A stretch of DNA of 64,000 nt from Coriolopsis trogii (Eukaryota > Basidiomycota > Agaricomycetes > Polyporales > Polyporaceae). A model generated the notes under the pieces. That model saw only the letters and a program-made list of their open reading frames with translations, was not told the origin of the DNA and did not search any database. Below are positions 36,534-47,919 of the stretch, one piece after another. Within the stretch, counting starts at the first letter, position 1, and each line of letters begins with the position of its first letter. Position numbers and translations under genes: made by a program. The stretch covers positions 2,666,001-2,730,000 of the forward strand of contig JAHYIO010000003.1 of NCBI GenBank assembly GCA_020543525.1, given 5' to 3'.

Positions 36534-37009
36534 AGTGTAGATAGTTTAGGGGATGTTGAGGACGAGGTTGAGATGAGTTGCAAACACAAGTGTGAGTAGG
36601 GAAACAGAGGGATTGTTCACAAGCTGAGCGGTACCAATTCTCTCATGCGACCTCTTTATACGAGGAGAGCCAGCTGTAGGAATCGCGATCGGACTTACGA
36701 TCGGAATCACAAGCCGGTGGAACTACTAGTAAGCAGAACTCGGGCCTGTATACTATATAAGGGCTGAGAACTTCGAGAGCTTACGAATCTCGCTCACCAA
36801 TCCCAACCACTGGACAGTGTGTCAGGCTGCGCGATAATGGCATGAGTGGTCTCAGCAAGCGAAAGGCAGGGCTTATGACATCTTCATAGACGGTCAAAAT
36901 CTTCATACTGAATATATTATACAGTCTATTCGCACCATTTATCCATTAATAATGCCCTATATGCAGAGTCCCAATGCATTCAAAGCTCGAAGCATGTGGA
37001 ACGGATCTA
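36534..37009. promoter_or_regulatory. Promoter region of the ABM-like gene and 3' end of the agmatinase gene
   Basis: About 475 bp between the ABM-like start and the agmatinase stop, both on the minus strand. AT-rich sequence at 36905-36960 probably holds the agmatinase polyadenylation signal. No gene recognised. Confidence 0.45.
36654..36660 (-). promoter_or_regulatory. TATA box of the ABM-like gene
   Basis: On the minus strand this reads TATAAAG, about 120 bp upstream of the ATG at 36533. A second TATATA-type site occurs near 36754. Confidence 0.5.
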
Positions 37010-38797
37010 TCACTCGACCAGAGGCGTCTTGGCCATAAGGCCAAGGAGTTCCCAACCGATGTTCGCAGCTGCGATCGAAGTAATCTCGTCTGGCAACCCG
37101 GTCAGTCAAATCCTCCAGAGGCGGCTTGTATCGCATGCTCACCTTGTGTGTCGTAGTCGGGTGCAACCTCGACGATGTCAGCACCAACAATCTTGAGGCC
37201 AGCGAGACCCTGGAGGATCTTCTTGATTTCCTGTACGCGAGGAACAGATGAGCTCGAATGCGAAGGGAGATATCATACGATGCGGGAAACTCACCCTGGT
37301 GGTGAAGCCACCGATCTCGGGTCTGGTTGCAAGGATCAGCACGATCTCGGCGGGACGGAATCACATCGCATATGCTCACGTTCCAGTCGCAGGGGCCATT
37401 CCAGGGTCGATGACATCAATGTCAAGGGTGACTGTGCGGAACACGTTGAGACAGGAAGCGGAATGGGAAAGAACGAGACGGAGGCGTACTGTAAACTGGG
37501 TTGTCGCCGACGGTCTCGCGGATCTTCTTGACAATACCCTGCCAGCCCATGTCCTCTGCATCCCAAGCGTGCGAGATGACCCAGCCGAACTTGTAGTCAT
37601 CTTCATAATCTTCCCAGCTGTTGATCGCGCCTCGGATGCCGACGTGCTGGTGAGAAGTCAGTGTCCTACATCACGCGGGTGTGTGAAATGACACTTACAA
37701 TGTTGGCATTGTTGGGCGCGAGCAGCCCCTCCTTGTGCGCGTACCAGAAGTAGCTGCCATGGCTCACGGGGACCTCCTCACCAGGGAGCCAAGGACTGTC
37801 CTGTTGCAGCGAATCATCAGAATAGATCTCATACTCTAGCGAGATTTGGCTTACCGGCATCTGTCTGGGTTTCCATGTGTCTGAAGTCTCTTCTCAGTAT
37901 GATCGCTCAAACTGGGAAGGTGAGGCCGTACTCACCGAGGTGACTGTCGAAGTGAATGACACTAACGGGACCATACACACTCGCAACACCGCGCAGGAGA
38001 GGGAGCGTGATCGTGTGGTCCCCACCCTATACTCCTATTCAGTGATCGCAGCGCGACTGCGAGCAAACGAGATTGACATACCAGGGTGAGGACACGAGGA
38101 TGGAACTTGCCATCCTTCGCAATACTCTTGCCAGAGTATGAACGTAAGCTCGTACTCGAAAGCAGAGCAGCGTTCGCGAGCTCGAGTTGCCGGAGAGCGA
38201 CCTTGTTGTCCGTCAGGACCATGGCTGAAGGAAGATTGAACACACGTTGATATCATGAACAAAGACTTTGTACTTACGAACGTCACCACAGTCAACAACA
38301 TCGAGGTGGTCGGAAATCCTAAGTTTTGTAGGCACGTTGATCCTGCTGATGCCGAGGCGGCGGGAACCCTTGCGAATGCCGTTGGGACCAAAACGCGCAC
38401 TGGACAGACATTAGTACCCCTAGCATACTAGCAAGCTCCCTCTCCACTCCACCAATCCTCGTCTATCACACAGTAGTTTGTGGACTCACCCCGGGCGGAA
38501 GCTGGTGGCAGTATCAAACGGCGCACCAATGACGGCGACGTCATATCCCGTGTCCGCGTCGACACCAAAACATCTGAGAGGAGCCGACTTGGCGAAGGTC
38601 GTCAGACCGTTCCAGGCACTCCGCGCCCACATCTCGTTCGACATGTCGCCTCCATATGGCCCAAAGATCTCGGTGAAGTTCAGCGAGCTGTAGTTCTCCG
38701 AGTTTACCACGGACACGGGATACTGGATGCTCCCAAGGACCTGCACGGCCTGGCTGACGAACAAGGCGGCGGCACTGAGACGAGGCGAGAAGACCAT
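37010..38797 (-). CDS. Agmatinase/ureohydrolase family enzyme with N-terminal signal peptide
   Basis: Ureohydrolases use two Mn ions to release urea from guanidino compounds; agmatinases make putrescine from agmatine. The minus-strand gene has many exons and encodes roughly 400 residues. The N-terminus [20 protein letters not shown] looks like a signal peptide, so the enzyme may be secreted or vacuolar. Family motifs are in order: [46 protein letters not shown] (first His ligand), [11 protein letters not shown] (D-x-H-x-D), and [20 protein letters not shown] (S-x-D-x-D-x-x-D-P). The end is [18 protein letters not shown]. All metal ligands are present. Which guanidino substrate is used cannot be read; guanidinobutyrase is an alternative. 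It is divergent from PAN2 with about 735 bp between. Confidence 0.85.
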
Positions 38798-39531
38798 GGC
38801 TCTGTGCGTCGGATACGAGCAAATGTCGGACGAGAGCGAGTGTGCGAGGGTTCCTCAGGTCTTCGTAGCTCATCCTCCTCGGCCTTATATGCATCGTGCT
38901 CGATGGCGGCGCGCTGGGCCGAGAGATAACAGGCATGGACGGTTATCTCATTACTTCTCGTAGCACAGCTGTATTGCGGGGGGCGTGGGTCGCGAGTCCA
39001 CGGCTCGGCGTGTTCCTCAGAAGGGGCGATAAGGGACACTAGCACACTGCGGGTTTGTAAGGTTTGTGTCAGATGAACGATAACCGGTCGCGCGACAGTG
39101 TCTGCCACCGATCTCTACGAGCAAGATACGGTGATACGGAGTCTGCTCCTAAGATACCGTTGATCGACGTTTGTGGGCTTCTGTCAGCATATCAGTAATG
39201 GGGAGGCTAGTCTCAAGGATGATCTATATCCTTACCGCTGGACGCACACGCTCGCCGAAATTCAGGGTCGTCGTGCTTGTTCCTGACTGGCACAGTACTC
39301 AGCTTGGAGAGTGAAACCACAACGAGGTTTGCCTCGGTCAGAAAATCCGAGATGCAACGGCCCAGAAAGGGTCATGGAGGTTCAGATCAAGAAAGGAAGA
39401 TGTACACAAGTTGATAGCGACACAGTCGCGCACGCACGCGGGGGCGTCAACGACTCTTGTTTCCGACCACCACCACTCGCCTGGCTCCGTTGCTGGTCTT
39501 CTTGGTTCCCGAGCGACATATGCTTGCCTAA
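38798..39531. promoter_or_regulatory. Divergent agmatinase/PAN2 intergenic region with a minimal uORF
   Basis: About 735 bp between two diverging start codons. Just before the PAN2 ATG lies a three-codon reading frame ATG CTT GCC TAA (39520-39531), its stop directly touching the PAN2 start codon. Short open frames elsewhere are not gene-like. No TATA box stands out. Confidence 0.5.
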
Positions 39532-42500
39532 ATGTCGACGACGTACCATCCAATCGCGCCACTGGTCTATCAGAGGGATATACTGCCTCAGCCGATCACT
39601 GCCCTCGCCTTCGACCCAGTCTCAGACATTCTCTGGTCGGGCACCAACTCTGGTCATGTGTTTGCGAATTTTACTCCCCAGGGACTGCGCGGAGTGCATT
39701 ATCCAGTAGGTGGCCATCTTGCCGTCAAGAGGATCCTTGCGACAGACTCCCAAGTCGTCGCGTGCGGAGTAGCGGCGGATGGTATCGGAGCATGGAGCAA
39801 GGGGGGCGTGAACGCCTGGTACTTCAAGTGAGATGTTCTGATCCTCGCATGTAGAGTACGACGCTTGAGCTACCATCTCAGGCCTGGCAATCAGATCACC
39901 GCCTTCTCTAACACAAACGCTTCTACTATCGCGGTTTCCACCGCTGGCCCGGAGTTGATTCTTCTGAACACCCACAAGGGTGCCGTCGTTCAGAGATCAC
40001 CTGTGTCCTCCATCCTGACGCATCTGCACTACACCGCGTCACAGACATGCTTGGTTTCGGGGGATGCGGACGGGTGGATTCGCCTCCACGATCCGCGTGA
40101 ACCTACTTCCCGTACATACGGTTCAAATGCGGTCAAAGCGCATCACAGCGGGATTCAGGGCATCGAGTCGACATCTACGCTCCTCTACACAATTGGGCTT
40201 GGAATACGGTATGACCCCAGTCATATCCCCCTGACCTTGTACTGAGGGGCCAGGCAGTCAAGGACGCCCATATCCAGACCCACTGGTCAAACTATATGAC
40301 CTTCGTAACTTGAAAGCACTCGCACCGATACCATTCTCGGCCGGGCCTGCGTTTATCACGCGATTTGCCAACCGTCCGTCTACGCTCGCTATCACGTCCA
40401 ACCAAGGTCTCGTCCAGATCGTGGACACAAACAATCCGACCACCAACGAGTTTTACCAGGTCTGACCCGCGCCCTCACCTCACCGAATACCATGTGCTCA
40501 CAATTGTCCCAATTGTCAGCTCGATACGCCGTCGTATATCAGTTCTGCTGCGGTATCTCCAACAGCTGCCTACATGGCGTTCGGCGACTCTGATGGAGCA
40601 ATTCACTTGCTGTCAGCGGCCGAGGAGGACGCAGGTCTCCCATTCAATGGCTTCGAGGGCCAACCAATCAACTGGCCTGATCCACCTGAGCCACTCCCGG
40701 ACATCGACTGGTCACAGTCACCGTAAGTACACGCATGAGGCAGAGAGGTACACTTATTGACACGGATGATCAGACCTCTAAACACGGTTGGTATGCCATA
40801 CTATGACACCCCGCTGCTGTCTTCGTGGACTCGTAATCTGGTGCCCTCCAGATTGTACTTTCCGCCACCAGCCAAGATCCCTCCGCAGATACTGAGTTCA
40901 ATCAAGGTCAACGACTCGATTGCCTACGCCACCTTACCCAAGGAGTTGAGAGGCAGGAGGAATGTCGTCCCTACTGCTCCGCGGAAGAGTGAGGGTCGTT
41001 TCCGTAGTGGAAAAGCACGTCGAAACGACGTGAGTCCGACAAGAATCGGTGGGGAGCCTATTGCTGACATGATCCCTAGCCGGAGCCAGCGACACCGACA
41101 GTTGAATACAATCCGGACATCATCCCGAAGTGTTACCGTAAGGTTGAAATCGAGTACTCAAAATTTGGTGTCGAAGATTTCGATTTCGCGTACGTCGGTC
41201 GATATTGTGGGCATCGAAATCATGTTTCAATTTGTTCTCCCATGTAGGTTCTACAACAAGACAGCGTTCAGCGGGTTGGAGACCCATATCCTCAACTCAT
41301 ACACCAACCCGCTGGTACAAGTCATGCACTATACGATGCCAATCCGTCACCTGGCGAAGTCGCACATCACGACAGATTGCCTCCGAGAACACTGCTTATT
41401 GTGCGAACTGGGCTTTGTGACGCGCATGCTGGAGGATGCCCACGGGACGAACTGTCAGTCAAGCAATTTCTGCAAAACTGTCGGGGTGTTGGCACAGAGT
41501 GAGTAGCTGTCATCGCATTTACTCTTATACTTGCTCACGAAGTGTAGTGAACAACGCAATCGAGCTTATGGACTATGGGCGGGAAAGCGCTGATCTCAAC
41601 TACGCACACATGATCCAAATGTTCCACCGCTTCCTCATCGACCACCTCAGCTCCGAAGGGAATTCCTTCCCCCACAACCCGAACCTCCTCCCGAATACCG
41701 GACCCGCCGACCTGCTCTCGCCCGCCCCCGCTCCAGTAACGCAACTCTTGGGAATCGACGCGAAAAACATCATCGTGTGCACGAGTTGCCACGCCGTGCG
41801 CGAGAAGGAGAACATGACGCACCTGATCGACATGATGTACCCCGTTCGGAAGCCCCCGACGAACGACCCAGCGAACGAGACGGACTTTGCGTCCATCCTG
41901 CGCAACTCGTTGCTCAGGCAGACGACGCACAAGGCGACGTGCCAAACCTGCAAGCAGTTCGCGACGTTTGAGTCGCGGAGGTCGATTCGGACACGAGACT
42001 TGCCCCCGATCTTGGCCGTCAACGCGGCAGTGCACAACGAGGAGTCGCACAAGTTCTGGCGAGACCAGAGGCGGACTACATTTTTGAAGCCGACGATAGA
42101 GTTGCGCGGGCAGATCGAGGGCATGGATGATCCCGAGACGGTGGTGTATGAGCTTAGGGCCATGGTTGCCCAGGTTGTCGCCAAAGATGCGCACTCCCAT
42201 CTTGTCGCCATCGTCAAAGGTACGTAACTCTGTAGATGAGCGATCCGAAGGCTCACGCTCGTCCAAAGTCCCCGAAGCTGAAACATCGGACCCTGAACCT
42301 TGGTTCATTTTCAATGACTTTGTCGTACAGAACATCACGGAAGAAGAGGCATTGAGCATACCGTCCAGCTGGAAAGTCAGTGCTCTACCTTTGTGCTACT
42401 GTGGAATCGGCTGAGTGAAATGTGGCGATAGGTCCCTGCTGTATTGTATCTGGAGCGGGTCGATCTATGTCAACGCCTAGACTACAGCGGACTACCCGCC

Positions 42501-43721
42501 AAGATGGATAATACCATCTTGTGCAAAGACACAAACATCGCAGTGTAAGACATTGATTCATGGCAGCCGTCTACTTCCCTCACGCTGTGTCATCCAGGCA
42601 TCGCGATCCACGTCTCATCAAGCATGAACCCTTACGATTCGAAGAGCTGCCTAAACCTGGAACGCTCATCGCCATCGATGCCGAGTTCGTCTCCATGCAG
42701 CAGGAAGAAACCGAGTATCGTTCCGATGGCACGAAGAAGGTGATCAGGCCTGCCCGACTGTCGTTGGCGCGAGTGTCGGTTCTGCGAGGGGATGGTCCGA
42801 AGGAAGGAGTGCCCTTCATCGACGACCATATACATACCAGCGAGATCATTGTCGACTATTTGACTGAGTTCTCCGGCATCAAATGTGGGTCCATAGAACG
42901 TACCTCCCGGTTTGCGGGAGGAACGCCTGAACTGACATATCTTCGGTTGACAGTTGGGGACTTGGATCCAGCCCTGTCGCGGCATACGTTAACGCCTCTC
43001 AAGGTTGTCTACAAGAAGCTCCGTCTTCTCGTCGATAGCGGATGTATCTTCATAGGCCACGGTCTGTCCAAAGACTTCCGGATCATCAGTGCGTACCACA
43101 GTCTTCCTGCAACAAACCTTGTATCTGATCAGTGCCCGGTGTTCACAGATATCTTCGTCCCGCCTGAACAAGTGATCGACACCGTCGACCTGTACTACCT
43201 CGAGAATCGTCAGCGGCGGCTGTCGTTGCGGTTCCTGACGTGGTTCGTCCTGAAGGAGAACATCCAGACGGACACCCACGACTCGATCGAGGACGCGCTG
43301 TCCGCTCTGAAGCTCTACAAAGTCCACCTGCAGCTCGAGGCAGAGGGCACCTTTGACAAGAAGCTCGACGAGCTCTATCGTGAAGGCCGACAATACGTAC
43401 GTTCACCTCAGTGCCACCGCGATGTGGAGATTGACTGTCGGTTTGACCTCATAGAATTTCAAGCCACCTGGGGTGCCCAGCGCTCAGGCCTCGACTCCCG
43501 TCCCACCGTCAGCAAACGCTAGTCCCGTACCGCAGATCGCCATGGGGCGTGGCGCGTTCTTGCAGTACCCTCAGTTCGGAGGGAACCATCCTCACTACTC
43601 TCTCAATGCCGTGGCCACCCCTCCCTTCTACCCTCACCCTGGCCAGCCGAACCAGCACGAGTTCATGCAGCGGAACTGGCGGGCGAGGCGAGAGACGACA
43701 TTGCGAGCGGGTTCTCTGTAG
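39532..43721 (+). CDS. PAN2: PAN2, catalytic subunit of the Pan2-Pan3 poly(A) nuclease
   Basis: Pan2 with Pan3 trims mRNA poly(A) tails in the cytoplasm at the start of deadenylation. A many-exon gene of roughly 1,150 residues. The N-terminus begins MSTTYHPIAPLVYQRDILPQ and holds WD40-type repeats (WSGTNSGHVFANFTPQG, VSGDADGWIRLHDPRE). A linker with many prolines leads to a ubiquitin-hydrolase-like domain whose active-site box reads SGLETHILNSYTNPLVQVMH; the protease cysteine is absent, as is normal for Pan2. A cysteine pair (CTSC, CQTC) forms the zinc site. The C-terminal DEDDh exonuclease has IAIDAEF (D, E), GHGLSKDFRII (D) and HDSIEDA (H, D), all present. The tail is Pro/Gly-rich. Splicing at 42542-42598 was checked and keeps phase. 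Confidence 0.95.
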
Positions 43722-43886
43722 CAGTGGAGTAGACGTCTGGCATACCTGTAATCAATAGACCCAACTGTATTTTCGCATGTAGCAATGTCATCGAATCCAA
43801 CATGCACTTTCCATCCGCCTGTATAACGAACGACGATGGCACTGGTCAAACGGCATATGTAGGTCGGGGGCGCAACAGACACTGAT

Positions 43887-45172
43887 CTACGCCTTGCGAC
43901 TAGCTCTAGACAGTGCCCGTTTCTTGGTAGACTTGACCTCCTTTTCGAACCTGCTTCGTTTCCTCTGCCTAGGCCCGTCGTCCCCAAGATCGTCCAACGC
44001 ATCACTCGACCTCGCCCTCGAGCGCGCAAGCACGCTTTCCTTCTTCCCCCTCTGCCGCAGCTCTTCGTACCCATCGCCCATGACGCCCTGCCTCGTCCTC
44101 CCGACAGACTTGAGGATGTCCCCGAACTCGTCCTCCAGCCCGGCCCCAGGTACGCGGCCGCGCCGCGCAGAGACCATGCCTGAGCCCCCGAGCGCGATGT
44201 CGGCCTCGTCGAGCGCGCGCCTCCGCGCGTCCTTTTTCTTCATCACGAGCCGCGTGAAGTTCTCCTCCTCGAACTCGGTGATCCGCTTCAGCTCCCGGGC
44301 GCGTGCGGAGGAGAGTGCGGGGGTCGCGCCTAGGCCGGACGTCGACTCCACGTACGGCTTGGACGGGTCGAGGTGGGCGAGGTTGGAGAGGGCGGTGGGC
44401 ACGGGAGCGCGTCGCGACTTGTCTTTGTCTTTCGACCGGGTCTCGGTGTAGGGAACGGGTGCGAGCTTGGGCGGGCGGTAGACACCGTCCCGGTCATTGG
44501 TCTTGGCGTAGCCGCCGTCTTCGTCCTCTGAGCCAGACTCTTGGTCCATGAGGGCTTGTGGGTTGGGACGGAACGCGAGAGGGTCTGCGAGATGCCATGT
44601 TCATGAGGGTAATGAGGTGTGGGCAATGGGCAGCAGGACTTACCGTTGGCAATGTTCCTGTCCCCCGAAGCACCTTCCTCTGCTATGCGGACTAGCTTGT
44701 CGATCTGGTATTTCATGCGTCCTTCAAGCACCTTCACCTTCTCGAGTACTACCCTTGCTTCGATCGCAGCATCGACGCGGTCCCCAGCTCCTGCGCCACG
44801 AGCCGGCCTATCTTTCGCACTGAACGGAGCTTGGGGAGACGAGCGTTCCGCGAGCGAATGACCAATAGCACGACGAGCAGTCAACAGCGTAAGGGATTGC
44901 AGGTAGGAGAGCATCATGTGGTGTTTGAGGGAGAGAAGGGAGATGCCATCCCGAGTGTCAAGGTCAGATGTGGTACTCTGTCTTCAAAGAAATGGATGTA
45001 AACGGCTGAGGGCACATTCGGGAGAATATGGTGCTCACTTTTCGCAGAGGGACTTGACGATGTCTTTAGTGGCCGACATACTGACTCTCATTTGATCGAG
45101 GAGGTCGCAAAAGGTCTGCACATTCTCCTCGCTAGGTCCTGTAGTTGCATCATGGGATTCTGTCGACGCCAT
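43887..45172 (-). CDS. Neuroguidin/Lcp5-type protein (Sas10/Utp3/C1D family)
   Basis: Sas10/C1D-family proteins work in the nucleolus on the small-subunit processome; Lcp5 and neuroguidin bind U3 snoRNP. The start is ATG at 45172-45170 (MASTESHDATTGPSEENVQT). Exon 1 ends in phase 2 and splices to an exon at TACCACATC (about 44,977), giving the helical Sas10 region HHMMLSYLQSLTLLTARRAI, then VLEGRMKYQIDKLVRIAEEG, the diagnostic helix of the family. The C-terminal half is charged and disordered: YRPPKLAPVPYTETR, FEEENFTRLVMKKKDARRRA and the basic end STKKRALSRASRKA. An alternative acceptor two bases earlier would break the frame. Divergent from RAD18. Alternative identities within the family (Sas10 proper) are less likely because of the length. 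Confidence 0.8.
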
Positions 45173-45871
45173 TGTATATCGAGGGAATGCCTGAGGAGAA
45201 GGCAGGAGGGTGGAAGGAAGGGGAGGAGAATTGTCAGCAAATTTCCGACGTAGCCGACAGAAATTGAGTTAAAATCAGTTAACGGTTTTCTAGGCCGCCG
45301 CTCATAATGTTATCGAGCGTAATGCATGACATCTCAGGTTATCAGAGCCCAGTGCGTTTCATCCCACAACTCGTCAACCCGACCACAACACTCACCGAGG
45401 ACGTGGCCAACGCGGCGACTGGAAGAAGATGATGGGGGCATTTCTGGGGTCTCGCAGGTGAGGTGTCAACTATATAATAGTCACCTGCTTGAAGGGCTTC
45501 GCTTCCATTTCGCACGCCGGTCAGTCGCACGGGACCTCTAACATGCCAAAGTCCAAGACATCCAGGGTGCCTTGAAGAGCAATGCATACCACTCAGAGCC
45601 AGCGTTTTCTACAAGCCCATTGAGTGAACAAGTAGGAATACTCGTGAGCCAACTATGTGGCCTGAACACCAACTAAAGCTCTATAGCGCAGATTCCAGCC
45701 ACAGACGCGTGTGTCACGCTCAGACCGCGTCTTGTCACGCGTCCCGTCACGCGTATGGGACGCGAGCCACGCCGACTTGACTCCCTTCTCTTCGTCCGTC
45801 AGTCAGAATTCATCCTATTCCTCTCTCCCTGCGAGGACCTCATCCACTCTTGTCTCTGCAACTGCCTTGGA
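45173..45871. promoter_or_regulatory. Divergent promoter with MCB sites upstream of RAD18
   Basis: About 700 bp between the two start codons. Three ACGCGT words occur at 45705-45710, 45737-45742 and 45749-45754, each near GTCAC words, 118-167 bp before the RAD18 ATG. ACGCGT is the MluI cell-cycle box bound by MBF at fungal G1/S and DNA-replication genes, so S-phase expression of RAD18 is a reasonable inference. Confidence 0.65.
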
Positions 45872-47411
45872 ATGGTATCTACGCTTGACAAGCTCCTGGC
45901 CTCAGACATTTCCGACCCAACAGACTTCCCTGACCCCGTGGCTGCCCCCGGACTCCGCGCCTTCGACGAGGCCGTCAGATGCACGATATGTAGGGAGTTC
46001 TATGATGCTCCTGTAACTCTAACATGTGGTCATGGGTTCTGCTCGGCGGTGCGTGAGTACCACTCCCTTGCCTCACGCCTTAGGAAGTTCAACATGGTAA
46101 ACACCATTACAGTGCATACGCTCCGCCCTTCCTGAACACCCAAACTGCCCATCATGTCGCAAGCCCGCTTCCGAGGTCCATATACGCAAAGACGTGGTAA
46201 TGGAGAACGCAGTGCAGGCATGGAAAACAGCCAGGTGCGCAAACATCCCGCTCCACACCTTTACCTCCTTGTTGACCTCGCCGCTGCCAAGGCCGCTCAT
46301 TCTACGACTGGCATTGGAGGACCTCCAGCGCAAGACCCAGCCAGAAAACATTCGCAAGGCCAATGGCTCTGAACGCGCCCCGAAGCGCAGAAGACTACGG
46401 TCGCCTCAAGCAGGTTCCGAGGATGAGGTCGTCATCATTCCTTCTAGTCCCGCTCCCTCTGCCTCCTCGACGTCGAGCGCCGCACTCCCAGGTACGCTAC
46501 GCCACGCGACAACGACGCTGTCGACTGATATACTCCCAGAGCTAGTGCTGTGTCCAATGTGTGACAAGGAGGTCCCTTCCCAAACCATCAACATGCACAT
46601 TGACAGCAATTGCAAGCGCTACCTCTCCGAACGTCCACCCATCAATACCGCAACGACCTCAAAGACCAAACAGAAGCAGCAATGGAGTCACCTCTTTGGT
46701 GGCGCCAGTGGAAGCTCTGGCAGTGCCAGTACGGGCAAAAACAAGGGGAAGAACAGAGCACGGTACGTCCATAGGAGCTACTGCCTCTATGCGCCCTCTC
46801 ACACGTGCAATCCCGCGCACACAGCAACACCCCAGACAAAGATGAAGAGCTCGAGCACCTCCCTTTGGTTGCATACGATATTCACAAACAGAAACGCATA
46901 GCAGAGTTGCTCGCAGAATGGGACCTCCCAACCCACGGCGACAAGAACGCGCTCGTGAGACGGCACAAGAAGTGCGTCCGTGCCCTCTTACGCCTTCCCT
47001 CGAACTGTCCCAGCTGAGTGTGTACCTTGACGCAGGTGGATAGTGCTGTACAATGCGAACGTGGATCGCGCGCCCGCACATAGGCGGACGCTCGACCAGC
47101 TCCGCGCCGAGCTGCGCAAGCTCGAGGAGGCCGAGCAAAAGACACGCAAAGAGACGGTAGATGATCCCGTCGCGTACCAGGTATGTGCGACACACTGTGG
47201 ACCCCGGCCTGCAGTTGGCTGACTTTTACTGCCTTGCGCGATGTAGAAGGCGAATAAGGCAGCGTTCGCGAAGCTCACTGAGGCAGCGCGCCCGAAGCCT
47301 GAGGTCAAAGCCGAAGGTGTCGCGGAGGGAAACATCTCAACGCTGCCCGATCAGGTTTGGGGAGACATGCCTGAACCGCACGACGTGATTGATGTGGACG
47401 ACGAGAGTTGA
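45872..47411 (+). CDS. RAD18: Rad18, E3 ubiquitin ligase for PCNA in post-replication repair
   Basis: With Rad6 it ubiquitinates PCNA to start translesion or template-switch bypass in the nucleus. Exon 1 is 45872-46048, exon 2 starts at 46113; later introns were placed by phase. The RING is CTICREFYDAPVTLTCGHGF followed by CIRSALPEHPNCPSC across the first intron. The UBZ4 zinc finger is LCPMCDKEVPSQTINMHIDSNC-like (C-x2-C...H-x3-C). The SAP domain reads ELLAEWDLPTHGDKNALVRR and HKKWIVLYNANVD, followed by a helix (LDQLRAELRKLEEAEQKTRK) in the usual Rad6-binding position. The tail ends in an acidic VIDVDDES stretch. A 60-nt sequence at about 46,232-46,291 is either an intron or retained; both keep the frame. 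Confidence 0.92.
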
Positions 47412-47919
47412 CGTTGACCTCAACATGGTGGGATTTACGTACGTGCCCAGTGTTCAGTACGTTAGCATACACATCCTGGAGGTTATGAGGCTGGGGCCCA
47501 CGCTCAATGGATGCGACATGCGACATTCCGCACATATGCAGTAGCATTAGAGTCTAGCATGGTAAGTGTGAGCAAACGAGGCCTTCGGCAGTACCTGGTG
47601 CGAATGTGGTTCATGGCCAATAGTATTATCTACGCTAGACATTTGCACGAAGCCCGCCTGCTATGAATACAAACAAACCCGAGAAACCAAGAGAAATAAT
47701 GATATCGCTACATAGGAACACTGAATACCCTAGTAAAGACAACTGAAGAATAAGCATCTAAGTTCGTCTCGCACATGAGATCGTTGCAGGTCATCGTCAA
47801 CGAAAGGAGAAACTGTCCCAACGTCCAGACGTGGGCAATAGTCCTATGCAACGCCGGAAATAGTACGAAGACCGCTCGCAGAGCGGTCCGTCACAAGGCC
47901 TGAGGCGGCTCGCCGCAGA
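47412..47919. other. Convergent intergenic region
   Basis: Holds the 3' ends of RAD18 and the cupredoxin gene. AT-rich sequence around 47690-47760 probably includes polyadenylation signals. No gene recognised. Confidence 0.5.
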
